From Crossiella equi (GTDB lineage Bacteria > Actinomycetota > Actinomycetes > Mycobacteriales > Pseudonocardiaceae): a stretch of DNA of 64,000 nt. Of the stretch, positions 61,226 through 64,000 are shown piece after piece. The first letter of the stretch is position 1. Each line of letters opens with the position of its first letter. A program made the translations under genes and the position numbers. A model generated the notes under the pieces. The model was given only the letters and a program-made list of their open reading frames with translations. It was not told the origin of the DNA and made no database searches. The DNA lies in contig NZ_JAGIOO010000001.1 of the NCBI RefSeq assembly GCF_017876755.1, positions 3,395,786 through 3,459,785 of the forward strand, written 5' to 3'.

Positions 61226-61828
61226 ATGTCGGACATCAAGACTCTCGAACAGAGCAACGGTCACACTCGTTCGGGCAAGTTGTCACTCATCCGCAACATG
61301 GGCGTACGCATCAGCTCCTTCGATGGCATCCGGACGAACCTCGTCGCGGACGGGGGCATCAGCGCGACTGATGGCGTCCGGATCAGCGGCGATGCCGGAC
61401 GGGACGGTGTGCGGATCTCGGGCGCCCTCGGCGTTCGGATCAGCGGTGAGGCCGGGGTGCGGATCTCCGCGGTCGACGGCGTGCGCATCTCCGGGCGCAG
61501 CGGCGTGCGGATCAGCGCGCGGGACGGCGTGCGCATCTCGGCCCGTGACGGGGTGCGGATCTCGGCGGCTGACGGCGTGCGGATCTCCTCGGCCGACCGG
61601 GGCGTGCGCATCTCCGCCGCTCAGCAGGGTGTGCGGATCTCCGGGCGGAGCGGGGTGCGGATCTCCGCGACCGACGGCGTGCGGATCTCAGCCCGGGACG
61701 GGGTCCGGATCTCGGCGCGCGACGGCGTGCGCGTCAGCGGCCAGGCCGGGGTGCGGATCAGCGGCCAGGCGGGCGTGCGCATCTCCGGGCAACGTGAAGC
61801 GGCCCCGGCGTTCGCCAGGGCCGCCTGA
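61226..61828 (+). CDS. GVRIS octapeptide-repeat protein
   Basis: A 200-residue protein. The first 24 residues are ordinary (MSDIKTLEQSNG ... LSLIRN). From residue 26 to about 190 it is tandem repeats of eight, at times nine to eleven, residues with core G-V-R-I-S and a variable three-residue turn (ARD, GRS, AVD, GQA, ATD). I count 18 GVR[IV]S units plus two degenerate ones (GIRTN, GGIS). There is no cysteine, signal peptide or membrane helix. Alternating Val/Ile inward and Arg/Ser outward suggests a beta-solenoid with an Arg ladder. AGGAG lies eight bases before the ATG, and a promoter precedes it. It resembles no repeat family I know; pentapeptide repeats have a different period. Confidence 0.85.
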   Translation: MSDIKTLEQSNGHTRSGKLSLIRNMGVRISSFDGIRTNLVADGGISATDGVRISGDAGRDGVRISGALGVRISGEAGVRISAVDGVRISGRSGVRISARDGVRISARDGVRISAADGVRISSADRGVRISAAQQGVRISGRSGVRISATDGVRISARDGVRISARDGVRVSGQAGVRISGQAGVRISGQREAAPAFARAA

Positions 61829-61837
61829 GCCGGTGCG

Positions 61838-62506
61838 TCAGGCCGCGGGTTCGCCCAGGTAGGGCAGCCACTGCGGGTCCGCGTCGGGCACCCCGGCGAG
61901 CAGGCGCCAGTGCTGCCCGCGCGGCGTCCGCGGCACCACCCGCAGGCGCCAGCCCAGCTCGCTGAGGAGCTTGTCGGCCTTGCGGTGGTTGCAGCGGGCG
62001 CAGCAGGCGACCGTGTTCTCCCACGTGTGCTGCCCGCCCTTGCTGCGCGGGACCACGTGGTCGATGGTCTCGGCGCGCGCGGCGCAGTAGGCGCAGCGGA
62101 AGCGGTCGCGGTGCATGAGCGCGGCGCGGGTGAGCGGGATGCGGCCCCGGTAGGGGACCCGGATGAAGGTGCTCAACCTGATCACCGAGGGCACCGCGAC
62201 GGTCTCGGTGGCCGAGTGGACCTCCAGACCCGCCGCGTCTCCGTGCACGATTTCCGCTTTGCCGCAGACTAGAAGTACGATCGCCCGGCGCACCGGCAGA
62301 GCCGTCAGCGGCTCGAAGGTGGCGTTGAGCAACAGCACACGGCGTCTGCTCCAGCCAGGGGTTGTTTCGCTAGGGGCCACGCGCGGTTCCTGCGCAGGTA
62401 CAGGAATGCACGCGGCCAAGGCCGGCGGGACCCCGTTCGCGGACGAACGGACCCGCGGCGTCTGCCCACCGGCTACGCCGATGGGAGTCGGTTGTCGGTC
62501 GGGCAC
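61838..62506 (-). CDS. HNH endonuclease domain protein
   Basis: A 222-residue protein with a C-terminal HNH/zinc-binding nuclease domain: CAYCAARAETIDHVVPRSKGG, HTWENTVACCARCNHRKADK. Upstream lies VLLLNATFEPLTALPVRRAIVLLVCGKAEIVHGD, typical of the actinobacterial family that includes Rv2469c. The GTG at 62506 has GGAGG seven bases upstream but adds a Pro-rich, apparently unconserved 42-residue lead; a GTG at 62380 is the alternative. Its role is unknown. It ends 10 bases from the repeat-protein stop (convergent). Confidence 0.85.
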   Translation of the reverse strand: MPDRQPTPIGVAGGQTPRVRSSANGVPPALAACIPVPAQEPRVAPSETTPGWSRRRVLLLNATFEPLTALPVRRAIVLLVCGKAEIVHGDAAGLEVHSATETVAVPSVIRLSTFIRVPYRGRIPLTRAALMHRDRFRCAYCAARAETIDHVVPRSKGGQHTWENTVACCARCNHRKADKLLSELGWRLRVVPRTPRGQHWRLLAGVPDADPQWLPYLGEPAA

Positions 62507-62659
62507 GCGACCACCTCCACCGGATCACCTGTAGTCGACCACACAATGCGCGGTTCGCGCACCTGTGATCTGTAACGTGTCGGGCAGGCTCGCCCGAATC
62601 TACGGTGAACGCGTGGCCAACCACTGGGATGACGGGTCCGCATCGGTACTGTTCCGATC

Positions 62660-64000
62660 GTGACCGAGCAGCTCAACGCGCCCTTCGCCTACCCGCCCGC
62701 CGAGCGCCTCGACCTGGTCGAGCAGCTGCACGGACATCAAGTCGCCGACCCGTACCGCTGGCTCGAGGACGCCGCCGACGAGCGCACCACGTCGTGGTCG
62801 CTCGCGCAGGACGCGCTGGCCAGGCCCCTGCTGGACGCGCTGCCCGGGCGCGAGGCCATCGCCGACCGGGTCAGCACGCTGCTCCAGTCGGGCTCGGTGT
62901 CCGCGCCGTTCTGGCGCAACGGGCGCGCCTTCTTCACCCGCCGCCTGCCCGGGCAGGAGCACGCGGTGCTGCACGTCCGCGAGGCCGACGGCTCGGAGCG
63001 GGCGCTGCTGGACGTGGCGTCGATGGACCCCTCCGGCCTGACCACCCTCGACTACTGGGTGCCGAGCCTGGAGGGCGACAAGCTCGCCTACCTGCTGTCC
63101 ACCGGCGGTGACGAGGAGTCGCAGCTGCACATCGTGGACGTGGCCACCGGCACGCTGCTGGACGGGCCGATCGACCGCGCGCGCAACTCGCCGGTGGCCT
63201 GGCTGCCGGGCGGCGAGGAGCTGTTCTACGTGCGCAGGCTGGCCCCGGACGCGGTGCCCGAGGGCGAGGAGCTGTTCCACCGGCGGGTGTGGCGGCACCG
63301 CGTGGGCGCGGACCCCTCGGTCGACGAGCTGGTGCACGGCGAGGGCCTGGACAAGACCAACTACTACGGCGTGCGGGTCTCCGCGGACGGGCGCTGGCTG
63401 GTGGTCGACGCGACGCCGGGCACCGCGCCGAAGGAGTCGGTGTGGATCGCCGACCTGGCCGGGGACGGCAAGCTGCGGCAGATCATGAGCGAGGTGGACA
63501 GCGCGTACTGCACCGCGTGGGTGGAGCGCGACGGCAGGCTGTACCTGCTGACCACGCTGGGCTCGCCGCGCTGGCGCCTGTGCGTGGCCGACCCGGCCGA
63601 GCCGGGCCAGGAGCACTGGCGCGAGCTGGTCGCCGAGGACGAGGGCTCGGTGCTGGAGACGGCGCGCTGGCTGGCCGGGCGCCTGGTGGTGCTGCGCAGC
63701 CGCCACGCGGTCTCCGAGGTGCACCTGCACGACCCGGCCACGGGTGAGCACCTGTCGGAGATCCCGTTGCCGGGCACGGGAACCATCCACGGCCTGTCCA
63801 CAGTGGACAGCCTCACCACGGTGGACACCGACGTGCTGTGGCTGGGCTGGGCGGATTTCACCAGCCCGTCGAGCGTGCACCGCCACCAGCTGTCCACCGG
63901 CGTGACCGAGCTGGTCGAGTCGGCACCGGGCACGGTGACCGTGCCGGAGGTGCACACCCGGCAGGTGGCGTACACGAGCAAGGACGGCACCACGGTCCGC
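62660..64000 (+). CDS. S9 prolyl-oligopeptidase-family peptidase, N-terminal part
   Basis: The visible 447 codons are about two thirds of a typical 690-720-residue peptidase. The N-terminus (VTEQLNAPFAYPPAERLDLVEQLHGHQVADPYRWLED) is the classic start, followed by the seven-bladed propeller that gates access to the active site. The catalytic Ser, Asp and His lie beyond the right edge. TACTGT at 62647 lies eight bases before the GTG, and no ribosome site is visible, so a leaderless transcript is possible. Confidence 0.9.
   Translation, partial: MTEQLNAPFAYPPAERLDLVEQLHGHQVADPYRWLEDAADERTTSWSLAQDALARPLLDALPGREAIADRVSTLLQSGSVSAPFWRNGRAFFTRRLPGQEHAVLHVREADGSERALLDVASMDPSGLTTLDYWVPSLEGDKLAYLLSTGGDEESQLHIVDVATGTLLDGPIDRARNSPVAWLPGGEELFYVRRLAPDAVPEGEELFHRRVWRHRVGADPSVDELVHGEGLDKTNYYGVRVSADGRWLVVDATPGTAPKESVWIADLAGDGKLRQIMSEVDSAYCTAWVERDGRLYLLTTLGSPRWRLCVADPAEPGQEHWRELVAEDEGSVLETARWLAGRLVVLRSRHAVSEVHLHDPATGEHLSEIPLPGTGTIHGLSTVDSLTTVDTDVLWLGWADFTSPSSVHRHQLSTGVTELVESAPGTVTVPEVHTRQVAYTSKDGTTVR

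Noticed and set aside
61300-61800. 24-bp DNA repeats as a CRISPR or minisatellite
   Set aside because: The repeats keep one reading frame, vary mostly in the turn codons and are preceded by a promoter and ribosome site, so they are coding.

Overview
The window is about 72% GC, with many GTG/TTG starts, dense codirectional packing and frequent ATGA/GTGA start-stop overlaps. It is chromosomal actinomycete DNA. A likely home is the Pseudonocardiales: there is a mycothiol-type DsbA family member, a paired ClpP1/ClpP2, actinobacterial DUF families (DUF4233, DUF5130), Tat substrates and WXG-like proteins. The genus cannot be fixed from sequence alone.

A conserved backbone runs right through the window in the order known from mycobacteria (Mycobacterium tuberculosis Rv2445c to Rv2469c): ndk, DUF4233, folC, valS, clpX, clpP2, clpP1, tig, nei2, rpiB, the Rv2466c-like DsbA protein, pepN, DUF5130 and an HNH protein. 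Accessory blocks interrupt this backbone and hold most of the unusual content.

Region by region: 1-10.5 kb has ndk, a LapA-domain membrane protein, a giant secreted amylase/pullulanase fusion, a Tat-exported PhoD phosphatase, DUF4233 and folC. 10.5-19.6 kb is an accessory block between folC and valS. It holds an extracytoplasmic flavin electron-transfer operon (ferric-reductase-like protein, FMN-binding protein, ApbE), divergent from an OmpR-type two-component system with four GCTGT repeats at 11-bp steps between them. It also holds an AlbA_2 regulator preceded by nested inverted repeats, and an operon of ImmA/IrrE protease, MAB_1171c-like membrane protein and DUF2236 (MpaB-like) protein. 19.7-26.7 kb has valS, a membrane protein, a sugar isomerase-like protein and a YdeP-type molybdopterin oxidoreductase. 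26.6-30.0 kb is a degraded polymorphic-toxin locus: paired WXG-like genes, two broken toxin C-terminal modules and two lipoprotein genes, with a copied piece of the oxidoreductase gene's 3' end. 30.1-34.4 kb has a VOC protein, an oxalate/formate-type MFS transporter with its tiny partner subunit, fdhD and a CaiB/BaiF CoA-transferase. With the YdeP-like enzyme this suggests a formate/oxalate module split by the toxin locus.

34.5-42.6 kb has hydrolases, a subtilase, clpX-clpP2-clpP1-tig (protein quality control) and an orphan NarL-type regulator. 42.9-43.1 kb carries divergent tRNA-Pro(TGG) and tRNA-Gly(TCC). 43.2-53.6 kb has a TetR/SnoaL-like pair, plsC, divergent NADAR and SUFU-domain genes, an Eis-family acetyltransferase, nei2, rpiB, a ComB-like/MBL pair, a helix-turn-helix protein and a cold-shock gene. 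53.8-64 kb has sdaA, an aldehyde dehydrogenase, a 22-bp-period intergenic repeat, the Rv2466c-like protein, pepN, DUF5130, a 200-aa protein made almost wholly of GVRIS octapeptide repeats, an HNH protein and a truncated S9 peptidase.

The best candidates for undescribed biology are the GVRIS repeat protein, the decaying toxin/lipoprotein cassettes with their copied fdhF-type 3' end and 17-bp tandem duplication, and the two-component/flavin electron-transfer module.
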